Assembly: GCA_965659415.1 (NCBI GenBank)
Contig: CBFHVA010000011.1
Span: forward strand, 1 to 64,000
Direction of reading: 5' to 3'
DNA length: 64,000 nt
Source: Phaeocystidibacter sp965659415
GTDB lineage: Bacteria > Bacteroidota > Bacteroidia > Flavobacteriales > Schleiferiaceae
Shown here: positions 34,123-42,428 of the stretch, in pieces
Numbering within the stretch: the first letter of the stretch is position 1
Layout of the letters: every line of letters begins with the position of its first letter
Notes under the pieces: model-generated
The model's database searches: none
The model's input: only the letters and a program-made list of their open reading frames with translations
Told to the model about the DNA's origin: nothing
Made by a program: the position numbers and the translations under genes

Positions 34123-36837
34123 ATGAAATACATTCTGTCTGCCTGTCTCTTTCCTATCGCTTTTACTGCGATGGGCCAACGGCAATTTCAGTTTCAAGAC
34201 TTTATTCATCCCGAAGTAAAGGATGGCTCAATTACCATGAACAATGGTTTTGCGGCTGGATTGAACAATCCTCAGTTCAGCGAAATGGATTTGAATAACG
34301 ACGGTCAAATGGACCTGTTGGTGTTTGATCGTGATGGTTCGGCCCTCCACCCCTACCTAGCTACAGGCTCTAGCTCCTCACTCAAATACTCATTTGCTCC
34401 GGAGTACATTGACTCGTTTCCCGAATTAAATTTCATTGTGAAAACAGCAGATTTCAACTGCGACGGTAAAATGGATTTGTTCGCCAAAGTGCCGAACGGT
34501 ATCGGTGTTTGGGAAAATACCAGCTCAGGCAGCGGGCTCTCTTTCGCGTGGGCATTAGGAAGTGATCAGCTTCTCAAAACGACCTTCAACAATGGACAAA
34601 CCTCACAAGTTTACGTACTGGAGCTAGACATGCCCGTGATTTCCGATGTTGATGGCGATGGAGATATCGATATACTCGCTTTCGAGACCAATGGAGTGCA
34701 AGTATACTTTTACGAGAATATAAGTGCCAATAATTGCGGGTTACAATACCATCTAAGTCAGGAGTGCTGGGGAGGTTTTAGAGAAGACTCTAACAACAAC
34801 GGGGTGATACTCGACGACTGCATTACGGGAGCTGCACCTCCAAACAACGGACCCGAAGGTGTTCAGCATGCCGGATCTACCGTATTGTCATTAGACATGA
34901 ATAATGACGGCCTCCAAGAGTTGGTGATGGGAGATATCTCCTTTCCCGAGTCTACTCTCCTCAACAATACAGGAATTAGCGATAGTGCTTACATGAGCTC
35001 CCAAGTGAACAACTGGGCTCCGGATGGCTCAGTAATCGTTAATCTTTATGTTTTTCCTGCCTTCTATTATCTCGACGTGAATTTTGACGGAGTAAAGGAT
35101 CTAATCGCAGCTCCGAACATCATGCCTTCTAAAAACCTAAATCAGGTTTGGTATTACCAAAATTCAGGCACCAACACCAATCCTAGCTTCAACTTCAGCG
35201 ACAGTTCCTTCATTCAATCCACCATGATTGACTTAGGGGAAGGCGCCTTCCCAACTTTTGTGGATTTGAATGGTGATGGTCAGGAAGATATTGTGGTCGG
35301 CAATCGCGGAAAATGGTTAAGCGGTGGAAACTATGAACCTGCCATGTGGCTTCTTGAAAACACGAGCTCAGGCTCCAATATAAAATTTGAGGTGAGTGAT
35401 AAATCGCTTATTTCTTTCGCTGGCATTAGCAATCCACTATCTTCAATCCCCACCTTCGCAGATTTGGATGGCGATGGCGATTATGATATGATCGTTGGAT
35501 TTGAAGATGGCACTCTAGCCTACTATCAAAACAGCGGTACCTTAATCAATCCAAATCTCGTGCTTCAATCGCCAAACTTCCAGGGCATCGATGTAGGTCA
35601 GAACGCCTCACCAGAGCTCTATGACATGGACTTAGATGGCGACTATGACCTACTCATCGGAGAAAAGGACGGAAATGTCAACTTCTATGAGAATACGGGT
35701 TCCAATAACTTCTCCCTTGTAACCGACCAATTCGGAGGAATCAATGTGGATTTCCAGTCTCAGTTCCAAGGTTACAGCATGCCGAGAATGTACGATTACA
35801 ACAATAAGGAAATGTTGATGGTCGGCAGCGAAAGTATCGGGGTCCAACAATTCGACTCCGCCAGAGCTATCGTATCTCAACCTTCTGTGAATAATGGTCA
35901 ATTTGGAACTGGGACTTTGTCTACATCCACATCAGAAGAAACGCCATTCGGAGCAGTGAAGAGAACAGGAAGAAATCAATTCCTTTACAGAGCATCTGAA
36001 TTAATGGCCATGGGCTTTACATATGGGCAAATTGAAAGTATTGGCTTCAACGTACTCACCACCAATACGTCGAATAGCCTAACTAACGGCATGACCATCA
36101 GAATGGGCAATACTGATTCTACTGAATTGAACTCTTTCCAAACCGATTTAGTGGATGTTTATGACTTCGTTGCACCCATCACACCCGGCTGGAATGACTT
36201 CAATTTGCAGGAACCATTCATTTGGAATGGCGAGTCGAACTTAGTGGTGGAGATTTGCTTTAGCAGGAACCTCCCCTTAGTCGACAATCACGTAGAATCT
36301 ACTGACGTTGGATTTAAAGCGAACGCGTATGGAGACTTTACCGGATGGAACTCGAACTTAAAGAACGGTTGCAACATGCCATATATAACGACTAGTACAC
36401 TTCGTCCGAATACACGGATGTCGCTACGCCCGGTTACGGCTCCTGCTGGAAATGTTCTTGATAATTATCGCAGAATGAACGCCGACTTTAGTGACCTCGA
36501 CTTCGATTCTTTTCCAGAAGCTATCATCGGAACGTACGGCGGAGGTTTGTTATTGATGAAAGGTGAGTACCTACCCAATGACATAAGCACCTTTGAAATA
36601 GCGGAGCCACTTAACGTGAATATTTATCCGAATCCTACCGATGGAAGAATTCGTATCGTTCTCGATGAACAGGGTGAAGCACAGTACGAGGTGTACGATT
36701 TAAATGGTCGCCTGCATTTATTAGGTACTATTCAATCCGATTCGGAACTTGACCTTTCCAGTTTCGCTCCAGGGCTATATGTAATTCGAGTTGTTCAGGA
36801 GGATAGAGCAAGACATGCAAAGATCATCAAGCGTTAG
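34123..36837 (+). CDS. Secreted FG-GAP/VCBS-repeat protein with T9SS type A sorting domain
   Basis: A 904-residue secreted protein read from the ATG at 34123 (signal peptide MKYILSACLFPIAFTAMGQ); a TTG 15 nt upstream is in frame but less likely. It holds about nine calcium-binding loops of the DxDxDG kind in FG-GAP or VCBS repeats (for example DLNNDGQMDLL, DVDGDGDIDIL, DLNGDGQEDIV, DLDGDGDYDMI), which build a beta-propeller. The end carries a type A sorting domain (NVNIYPNPTDGRI... YDLNGR... FAPGLYVIRV). It is likely exported by Sec, then T9SS, and anchored on or released from the cell surface. Ligand unknown. Confidence 0.88.
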   Translation: MKYILSACLFPIAFTAMGQRQFQFQDFIHPEVKDGSITMNNGFAAGLNNPQFSEMDLNNDGQMDLLVFDRDGSALHPYLATGSSSSLKYSFAPEYIDSFPELNFIVKTADFNCDGKMDLFAKVPNGIGVWENTSSGSGLSFAWALGSDQLLKTTFNNGQTSQVYVLELDMPVISDVDGDGDIDILAFETNGVQVYFYENISANNCGLQYHLSQECWGGFREDSNNNGVILDDCITGAAPPNNGPEGVQHAGSTVLSLDMNNDGLQELVMGDISFPESTLLNNTGISDSAYMSSQVNNWAPDGSVIVNLYVFPAFYYLDVNFDGVKDLIAAPNIMPSKNLNQVWYYQNSGTNTNPSFNFSDSSFIQSTMIDLGEGAFPTFVDLNGDGQEDIVVGNRGKWLSGGNYEPAMWLLENTSSGSNIKFEVSDKSLISFAGISNPLSSIPTFADLDGDGDYDMIVGFEDGTLAYYQNSGTLINPNLVLQSPNFQGIDVGQNASPELYDMDLDGDYDLLIGEKDGNVNFYENTGSNNFSLVTDQFGGINVDFQSQFQGYSMPRMYDYNNKEMLMVGSESIGVQQFDSARAIVSQPSVNNGQFGTGTLSTSTSEETPFGAVKRTGRNQFLYRASELMAMGFTYGQIESIGFNVLTTNTSNSLTNGMTIRMGNTDSTELNSFQTDLVDVYDFVAPITPGWNDFNLQEPFIWNGESNLVVEICFSRNLPLVDNHVESTDVGFKANAYGDFTGWNSNLKNGCNMPYITTSTLRPNTRMSLRPVTAPAGNVLDNYRRMNADFSDLDFDSFPEAIIGTYGGGLLLMKGEYLPNDISTFEIAEPLNVNIYPNPTDGRIRIVLDEQGEAQYEVYDLNGRLHLLGTIQSDSELDLSSFAPGLYVIRVVQEDRARHAKIIKR

Positions 36838-37231
36838 CGCACCTTACCTTTTACTTTATGACGGACACTGTGCGCTGTGCAATGGCTCGGTGAACTGGAT
36901 CCTCAAGCACGACAAGAAGAAGCAATTTCAGTTTACTTCATTGCAGGGCGCTACCGCAGCAACGGTGCTAGAGGAACATATTGAACTTCAAGAGGTGGAT
37001 AGCCTGATTTTAATAAAAGGTTCTGAAAAGTACGTCCGTTCAAATGCAGCACTGAAAATTGCCATGGTTTTAGGAGGGTTTTGGAAGATACTAGGTGTAC
37101 TCTATTTAGTTCCAAGACCTATTCGCGATTGGGTGTATGATGGGGTGGCCCGCGTTCGTTATCGGTGGTTCGGAAAGCACGATGTATGTCCTATGCCACC
37201 AGAGCAATGGAGAAGTTCATTTCTGCCCTAG
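36815..37231 (+). CDS. DCC-family (YuxK-like, DUF393) protein
   Basis: A 138-residue protein from the ATG at 36815, with the family motif YDGHCALCNGSVNW: the Asp and two Cys (DxxCxxC) that give the family its name and suggest a thiol-disulfide oxidoreductase fold. The middle has FTSLQGATA and a C-terminal hydrophobic segment LYLVPRPIRDWVYDGVARVRYRWFG in two parts. The start overlaps the preceding gene by 23 nt. AGGAGG lies 12 nt before the ATG, a spacing longer than usual. Substrate unknown. Confidence 0.86.
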   Translation: MQRSSSVSAPYLLLYDGHCALCNGSVNWILKHDKKKQFQFTSLQGATAATVLEEHIELQEVDSLILIKGSEKYVRSNAALKIAMVLGGFWKILGVLYLVPRPIRDWVYDGVARVRYRWFGKHDVCPMPPEQWRSSFLP

Positions 37232-37468
37232 CCCTTCGAAATTTCCGGGGCCTCCAATCCTCCACCCACCGTTCAAGTTCGCAAACGTTCACCCACTAAT
37301 CGTATAGAAAACGTGTGTACGCGATTAGTTATTCAGGCATTCTGGTTACAAGTCGTGACGTGAGAATGCGCGTAGATATAGGATATATTCTGAACTTGAG
37401 ACTGGGGCGGGATTGCTAGCCCCGACCGAATCATAACACCCCCCTCTTACAGTAATCCAGTTAAAAAC
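37232..37468. other. Non-coding region with inverted repeats between the DCC gene and mdh
   Basis: No credible ORF. It contains ACTAATCG (37295-37302) opposite CGATTAGT (37322-37329), an 8-bp inverted repeat with a 19-nt loop, and GGGGC/GCCCC (37404-37408 with 37419-37423), a GC-rich hairpin with no T-run. The first could be an operator, the second a weak end for the DCC transcript. Confidence 0.45.
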
Positions 37469-37492
37469 AAAAAAACCACCCGAATTGGGTGG
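37469..37492 (-). terminator. Terminator of mdh
   Basis: Stem CCACCC/GGGTGG (37476-37481 with 37487-37492), followed on the minus strand by seven T (37475-37469). The plus strand also has CTTTTCTC after it, so it may stop both directions. Confidence 0.88.
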
Positions 37493-37528
37493 CTTTTCTC
37501 TAATGAGCACATATGCTGCATTACTCTA

Positions 37529-38455
37529 TTACAACTCCAATGCGTCATTCATGTTACGAACCGCATCGGCACTTTTATCAAACAGGGCCTGCTCTTCTTC
37601 GTTGAGTTTGTAATCAACAATTTCTTCCCATCCATTGCGACCAATTACGACTGGTACACCTTGGCATAGATCAGTTTGACCATACTCTCCTTCTAGATAT
37701 ACCGAACAAGGCATTACCTTCTTTTGATCACGAACAATGGCTTCAACCAAAGCAGCTCCCGCAGCACCTGGGGCGTACCAAGCAGAAGTTCCGAGAAGAC
37801 CAGTAAGCGTTTTACCTCCAACCATAGTTTCTTCAGCAACTTTCTTCATCTCATCTGCAGAAAGGTAGTTAGAAACTGGTGAAGCGTTCTTTTGAGCTAA
37901 GCGCGTCAATGGAAGCATGGTAGCATCACCGTGACCCGCAATCACAACGCCTTGTACGTCGTTCGGGTTGCAGTTCATGGCTTCCGACAAACGGTACTTG
38001 AAACGAGCACTGTCCAAGATTCCACCCATACCAATCACACGGTGCTTAGGAAGACCAGATGTCTTAACCGCTAGATAGGTCATGGTATCCATTGGGTTAG
38101 AAATAACCACGAGGATAGCGTCTGGCGAATGCTTGAGCACGTTTTCTGTTACCGACTTCACGATACCTGCGTTGGTGCCGATTAACTCTTCGCGAGTCAT
38201 GCCTGGTTTACGAGGAATACCAGAGGTAATCACGACAACAGATGAACCTGCCGTTTTGCTGTAATCGTTTGTTGAACCAATTACACAAGCGTTAAAACCG
38301 TTGAGAGTGGCACACTGGTTAAGGTCCATCGCCTTACCTTCTGCAAAACCTTCCTTGATATCAAGTAGTACGATTTCATCTGCCAACTCTTTCATGGCAA
38401 CATATTCCGCAACACTTGCACCTACGTTACCGGCACCGATTACAGAGATTTTCAT
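37529..38455 (-). CDS. mdh: Malate dehydrogenase (LDH-like type)
   Basis: TCA-cycle enzyme, malate to oxaloacetate with NAD. The 308 residues match the lactate-dehydrogenase-like MDH group. The N-terminal GAGNVGASVAEYVA is the NAD-binding glycine loop, with VLLDIKEGFAEGKAMDL following it. The substrate-binding arginines and the catalytic histidine (AGHGDATMLPL) are present. A -7 element lies about 40 nt upstream and a terminator follows, so the gene is probably transcribed alone. Confidence 0.97.
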   Translation of the reverse strand: MKISVIGAGNVGASVAEYVAMKELADEIVLLDIKEGFAEGKAMDLNQCATLNGFNACVIGSTNDYSKTAGSSVVVITSGIPRKPGMTREELIGTNAGIVKSVTENVLKHSPDAILVVISNPMDTMTYLAVKTSGLPKHRVIGMGGILDSARFKYRLSEAMNCNPNDVQGVVIAGHGDATMLPLTRLAQKNASPVSNYLSADEMKKVAEETMVGGKTLTGLLGTSAWYAPGAAGAALVEAIVRDQKKVMPCSVYLEGEYGQTDLCQGVPVVIGRNGWEEIVDYKLNEEEQALFDKSADAVRNMNDALEL

Positions 38456-38493
38456 GGGATATAGTCTTTTAATTGAAACTGCTTAAGAAGTTG

Positions 38494-38501
38494 CAAAGGT
38501 A
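38494..38501 (-). promoter_or_regulatory. Possible -7 element for mdh
   Basis: TACCTTTG on the minus strand, a full match to TAnnTTTG with the start about 35 nt before the ATG. No TTG at the expected distance. Confidence 0.42.
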
Positions 38502-38583
38502 AGGAGCAGAAGGTATTAAGCATGGGAGAATTCATCTTTTCTCGCGGAATTCGCTCCCCTTCAAACAGAAAACCTAAGCCGAT

Positions 38584-38606
38584 AAAAAAATCCCGCCGAA
38601 GCGGGA
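38584..38606 (-). terminator. Terminator of gyrB (UUCG tetraloop)
   Basis: Stem TCCCGC/GCGGGA (38591-38596 with 38601-38606) closed on the minus strand by the very stable C(TTCG)G tetraloop and followed by seven T (38590-38584). Confidence 0.95.
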
Positions 38607-38631
38607 CTTTAGTACTCAGTGTCAACATGCC

Positions 38632-40572
38632 TTACACGTCAATCTTTGCATATTTCGCATTCTTCTCGATGAACTCTCTACGCGGTGGAACATCGTCGCC
38701 CATCAACATCGAGAAAATTCTATCGGCTTCCGTTGCGTTTTCAATCGTCACTTGCTTAAGTGTGCGGAACTCAGGGTTCATAGTGGTATCCCACAGCTGC
38801 TCCGCGTTCATTTCACCAAGACCTTTGTAACGTTGAACGCTTACACCCTTCTCTTCAGAACCTCCAAGCTCCAGAGCCAAGCGGTCGCGTTGATCATCAC
38901 CCCAAGCATAGTGCTGTTTAGCTCCTTTCTTGAGCAAGTACAACGGAGGAGAAGCTATATAGATGTATCCACTTTCAACTAATTCCTTCATGTATCGGAA
39001 GAAGAAAGTTAGAATCAGTGTAGCAATGTGAGAACCATCCACGTCGGCATCACACATGATGACAATCTTGTGATAGCGCAATTTCTCGGTATTCAGTGCC
39101 TTGGAATCTTCTTCAGTGCCCACACTTACTCCCAATGCAGTGAAAATATTTCGAATTTCTTCGTTCTCGAAAATCTTGTGCTGCATGGCCTTCTCCACGT
39201 TAAGGATCTTACCTCTCAATGGTAAAATGGCTTGGAATCTACGGTCTCGTCCTTGCTTGGCCGTTCCACCCGCGGAATCACCCTCCACCAAGAAGATTTC
39301 GCACTTCTGTGGATCAGTTTCGGAACAATCCGAAAGCTTACCTGGCAGGCCAGTAGAAGACATGACTGTCTTACGCTGAACCATCTCACGAGCTTTGCGA
39401 GCGGCAACACGTGCACGTGCAGCTAGAATTACCTTCTGAACAATCATCTTGGCTTCGTTCGGGTTCTCCTCCAAGAAGTTGGTGAGCATTTCACCTACCA
39501 ATTGGTCTACCGCGCCAGAAACCTCACTGTTGCCCAATTTTGTTTTGGTTTGCCCCTCAAACTGAGGCTCCATAACCTTTACCGAGATTACAGCGGTCAA
39601 TCCTTCGCGGAAATCATCACCCGAAACTTCCACCTTCTCCTTAGCAAGCATACCCGACTCATCGGCATACTTCTTCAAGGTACGCGTAAGTGCGCGTCTG
39701 AATCCACTCAGGTGAGTTCCTCCTTCGTGTGTATTGATGTTGTTTACGTACGAGTGAAGGTTCTCGGTGTACGTAGTGTTGTAGTGCATCGCCACCTCAA
39801 CCGGAATGTCGTTGCGCTCACCTTCCATAAAGATGACGCTAGGAATCATTTTCTCACGACTTTGATCGATGAATTCAACAAATTCAGCCAAACCACCTTC
39901 AGAGAAGAAGGTCTCCTCGAGGAGTTTTCCGTCTTCGTCCTTCTCTCTCTCATCGGTCAGTGTTATACTGATACCGCGGTTCAAAAAGGCCAACTCACGC
40001 ATACGAGAAGCCAGAATATCGTACTGATAAACCGTTTCCGTGAAAATTGAAGCGTCCGGCTGGAATGTCACCAAAGTACCTCGATAATCAGTAGGTCCAA
40101 TTTCCTTTACAGGGTACTGAGGAACACCAATTTCATACTCCTGTTCGTACTTCACACCGTTGCGGTGAACCTCGGCCTTAAGATGTGTACTCAATGCGTT
40201 CACACAAGAAACACCAACACCGTGCAAACCACCAGAAACCTTGTACGAGTCTTTATCAAACTTACCACCAGCATGGAGCACGGTCATCACCACTTCAAGA
40301 GCTGAACGACCTTCCTTCTCGTGCATGTCGACCGGAATCCCTCTACCATCATCCTTTACGGTGATTGAGTTATTCTCATGAATGGTAACATATATCTTCT
40401 TGGCATGTCCTGCTAGAGCCTCGTCAATCGAGTTATCAACTACCTCGTATACTAAGTGGTGCAAACCTTTAATGCCCACATCACCGATATACATCGCAGG
40501 ACGTTTACGAACGGCCTCTAAACCTTCTAATACTTGGATACTCGAGGCGCCGTATTCTTTCTTTTCTTCCAT
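38632..40572 (-). CDS. gyrB: DNA gyrase subunit B
   Basis: ATPase subunit of gyrase, 646 residues, full length. The GHKL ATP site is shown by VYEVVDNSIDEALAGHAKKI and DDGRGIPVD, followed by GLHGVGVSCVNALS. The TOPRIM part has EGDSAGGTAKQGRDRRFQAI and DADVDGSHIATL, which hold the metal-binding acidic residues. The C-terminus ends in the conserved QRYKGLGEMNAEQLW region. It introduces negative supercoils together with GyrA, which is not in the window. Confidence 0.98.
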   Translation of the reverse strand: MEEKKEYGASSIQVLEGLEAVRKRPAMYIGDVGIKGLHHLVYEVVDNSIDEALAGHAKKIYVTIHENNSITVKDDGRGIPVDMHEKEGRSALEVVMTVLHAGGKFDKDSYKVSGGLHGVGVSCVNALSTHLKAEVHRNGVKYEQEYEIGVPQYPVKEIGPTDYRGTLVTFQPDASIFTETVYQYDILASRMRELAFLNRGISITLTDEREKDEDGKLLEETFFSEGGLAEFVEFIDQSREKMIPSVIFMEGERNDIPVEVAMHYNTTYTENLHSYVNNINTHEGGTHLSGFRRALTRTLKKYADESGMLAKEKVEVSGDDFREGLTAVISVKVMEPQFEGQTKTKLGNSEVSGAVDQLVGEMLTNFLEENPNEAKMIVQKVILAARARVAARKAREMVQRKTVMSSTGLPGKLSDCSETDPQKCEIFLVEGDSAGGTAKQGRDRRFQAILPLRGKILNVEKAMQHKIFENEEIRNIFTALGVSVGTEEDSKALNTEKLRYHKIVIMCDADVDGSHIATLILTFFFRYMKELVESGYIYIASPPLYLLKKGAKQHYAWGDDQRDRLALELGGSEEKGVSVQRYKGLGEMNAEQLWDTTMNPEFRTLKQVTIENATEADRIFSMLMGDDVPPRREFIEKNAKYAKIDV

Positions 40573-40606
40573 TTCGTCTGTAGCTTTTTCCTAAGGGCGT
40601 AAAAAA

Positions 40607-40614
40607 CAAAAATA
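40607..40614 (-). promoter_or_regulatory. Possible -7 element for gyrB
   Basis: TATTTTTG on the minus strand, about 35 nt before the gyrB ATG. No TTG at the expected distance. Confidence 0.33.
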
Positions 40615-40631
40615 ACGATTTGAAAGCAGAA

Positions 40632-40648
40632 GAGGGGTTGAACCCCTC
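40632..40648 (-). terminator. Weak terminator candidate after the beta-barrel gene
   Basis: A 7-bp stem GAGGGGT/ACCCCTC (40632-40638 with 40642-40648), followed on the minus strand by TTCTGCTTT rather than a clean T-run. Confidence 0.5.
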
Positions 40649-40727
40649 CTCAAAAACGCCGTTTTTCAACACTTTTATCAACACTAAGCCATTTTAAGGG
40701 CTTTTAGTAGGTGCCGATATACTTTTA

Positions 40728-42428
40728 TTAGAAACGAACCGCTAAACCAAGCATAAATCGAATGCCTTGAGCTGGATAGCCATACCATAAATCATAATCT
40801 TGATTCAGTATGTTGTTGACACTCAAGTAGAAGTTTATATAATCGTTGTACTTATACTCTCCATACAAACGCCAATCGTAAAAAGTTGGCAAAGTTGCAA
40901 TGTCAGATTCAGAATTAGTAGCCAAGCCTGTTCGCGGGCCAGTAACTATAAAATCAGTCTTCAAAGTAATCTTTTCCTTCCAGATATAACTCACGTGTAA
41001 TCCCCCTTTGAAGTCAGGCAAGTGATAGGCTACACCATCATCAGGTAAGGTGTATAAGAAATAAGTAGCATCGGTTGACACCTCCACGCCACTTGGGTGA
41101 TGATACGTCAATTCCACCCGAGGCGCCAGCACGTCCAAATCGCTATAAGCCAAATTCAAGTAAGGGTCAAAACCGCTTGCATATTGACTGCTATCGCGCA
41201 CAAAAAGTGCTCTATCTGAGTATCTGAAATAATCAACTTGGAGGTTATATCCAAATCGACGAGAAATTCTTCCACTCAACCCTACGTAGGCTTTATTGAC
41301 GCCCGTTTCCCGAACCTCTATGCCCGGACGAACATATGGGTTCATGTCGGAAATTCCAGAAAGACCGTTCAAATTTACGTTACCAATCCAACCACCAAAA
41401 ATGTTCAACACATCCTTTACCAGCGGCAGTTCAGCTTTTATCTCAGGGTATAAATACAGCTTGGTGATGCTCGTATCACCCATTTCCAAGGAAGATCGAT
41501 TTTGCCCAACCAAGTTGGCATTTAAGCCCACCGTAAAGTTGATGCCATTTACTTCATGTTTAATGCTTGGCTTTAAGCGCACGGCATACGAAGAGGTAGA
41601 TGCGCTATCCGACGAATAATCCAAATAATCCACTCCCGTACCCAAGTGCAAATCGACGTCTTGAATTTCAATTGTCCAATCCGCCATTGTGGTTAAGTAA
41701 TGCTCTTGTGCTGAAAAGCGATCGTGTAAAAACTGATAGCCCACATCTACACCGTCAAATGCTCCACGAGTGCGGATGCGTTCTGCTCTGGTGTGGATAC
41801 CATACGTGTAATAACGTTGACGTGAAGGGTCGGAATCAGCCAGTACTTCATTCACATTCTCTAGCTGTGGTATTCCGTAAAAACTATAATCCTGCAAATC
41901 CACATTCAATTGTGTCTTGGTTCGCCAGGTTCTTCCCACATGATTTAAACCAGCTCTCACTTGATTTCGCATAGTGAAGTTGTCGTTAAACACCACCCTA
42001 TCTCTCAGAGCCCCGGTAAAAGTGGAGAAATGATCTACCGCTAGGGCCCAGGATAGGTTTCTCGATCTTGAATTGGCCAATATTAAGCTGAATTCAGGAG
42101 TGGTGTAGTTACCAATTCCAAGCTTCACCATGTTTCTTGGCAAGCCTCCAACTTCCTGTCTAGCAATCTTTGCGGCGGATATCGGATCTAATTCGACTAG
42201 TGTTTCCACAATGCGCGGGGAAAAGTCATATTCCACATCCAACTTGTGCGTAGTGGTATCTTCAAAATTGGGCTGCTGACTCAGTTTCCGCGCCTCGCGA
42301 ACTTTCGCCTTGTAGCTGTCGAATACATTGATTTCAACGTTCCCGACATTTTCTTCCCCCTGAGCTCGAACAGCGGTACTCAATGCTACAAATGCAAATA
42401 GCGCTAGTAGTGTTTGTACTCTTCTCAT
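40728..42428 (-). CDS. Outer-membrane beta-barrel protein (TonB-receptor-like, no plug seen)
   Basis: A 566-residue protein with signal peptide (about residues 1-22, ends VRAQ). A short N-terminal segment (NVFDSYKAKVREARKLSQQP) precedes many alternating beta strands, and the chain ends in IRFMLGLAVRF, with a terminal Phe as in outer-membrane barrels. There is no plug domain or TonB box that I can see, although relatives are often labelled TonB-dependent receptor. It overlaps the large TPR gene by 4 nt (ATGA), so the two are translationally coupled and the products probably act together in the envelope. Substrate or partner unknown. Confidence 0.8.
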   Translation of the reverse strand: MRRVQTLLALFAFVALSTAVRAQGEENVGNVEINVFDSYKAKVREARKLSQQPNFEDTTTHKLDVEYDFSPRIVETLVELDPISAAKIARQEVGGLPRNMVKLGIGNYTTPEFSLILANSRSRNLSWALAVDHFSTFTGALRDRVVFNDNFTMRNQVRAGLNHVGRTWRTKTQLNVDLQDYSFYGIPQLENVNEVLADSDPSRQRYYTYGIHTRAERIRTRGAFDGVDVGYQFLHDRFSAQEHYLTTMADWTIEIQDVDLHLGTGVDYLDYSSDSASTSSYAVRLKPSIKHEVNGINFTVGLNANLVGQNRSSLEMGDTSITKLYLYPEIKAELPLVKDVLNIFGGWIGNVNLNGLSGISDMNPYVRPGIEVRETGVNKAYVGLSGRISRRFGYNLQVDYFRYSDRALFVRDSSQYASGFDPYLNLAYSDLDVLAPRVELTYHHPSGVEVSTDATYFLYTLPDDGVAYHLPDFKGGLHVSYIWKEKITLKTDFIVTGPRTGLATNSESDIATLPTFYDWRLYGEYKYNDYINFYLSVNNILNQDYDLWYGYPAQGIRFMLGLAVRF

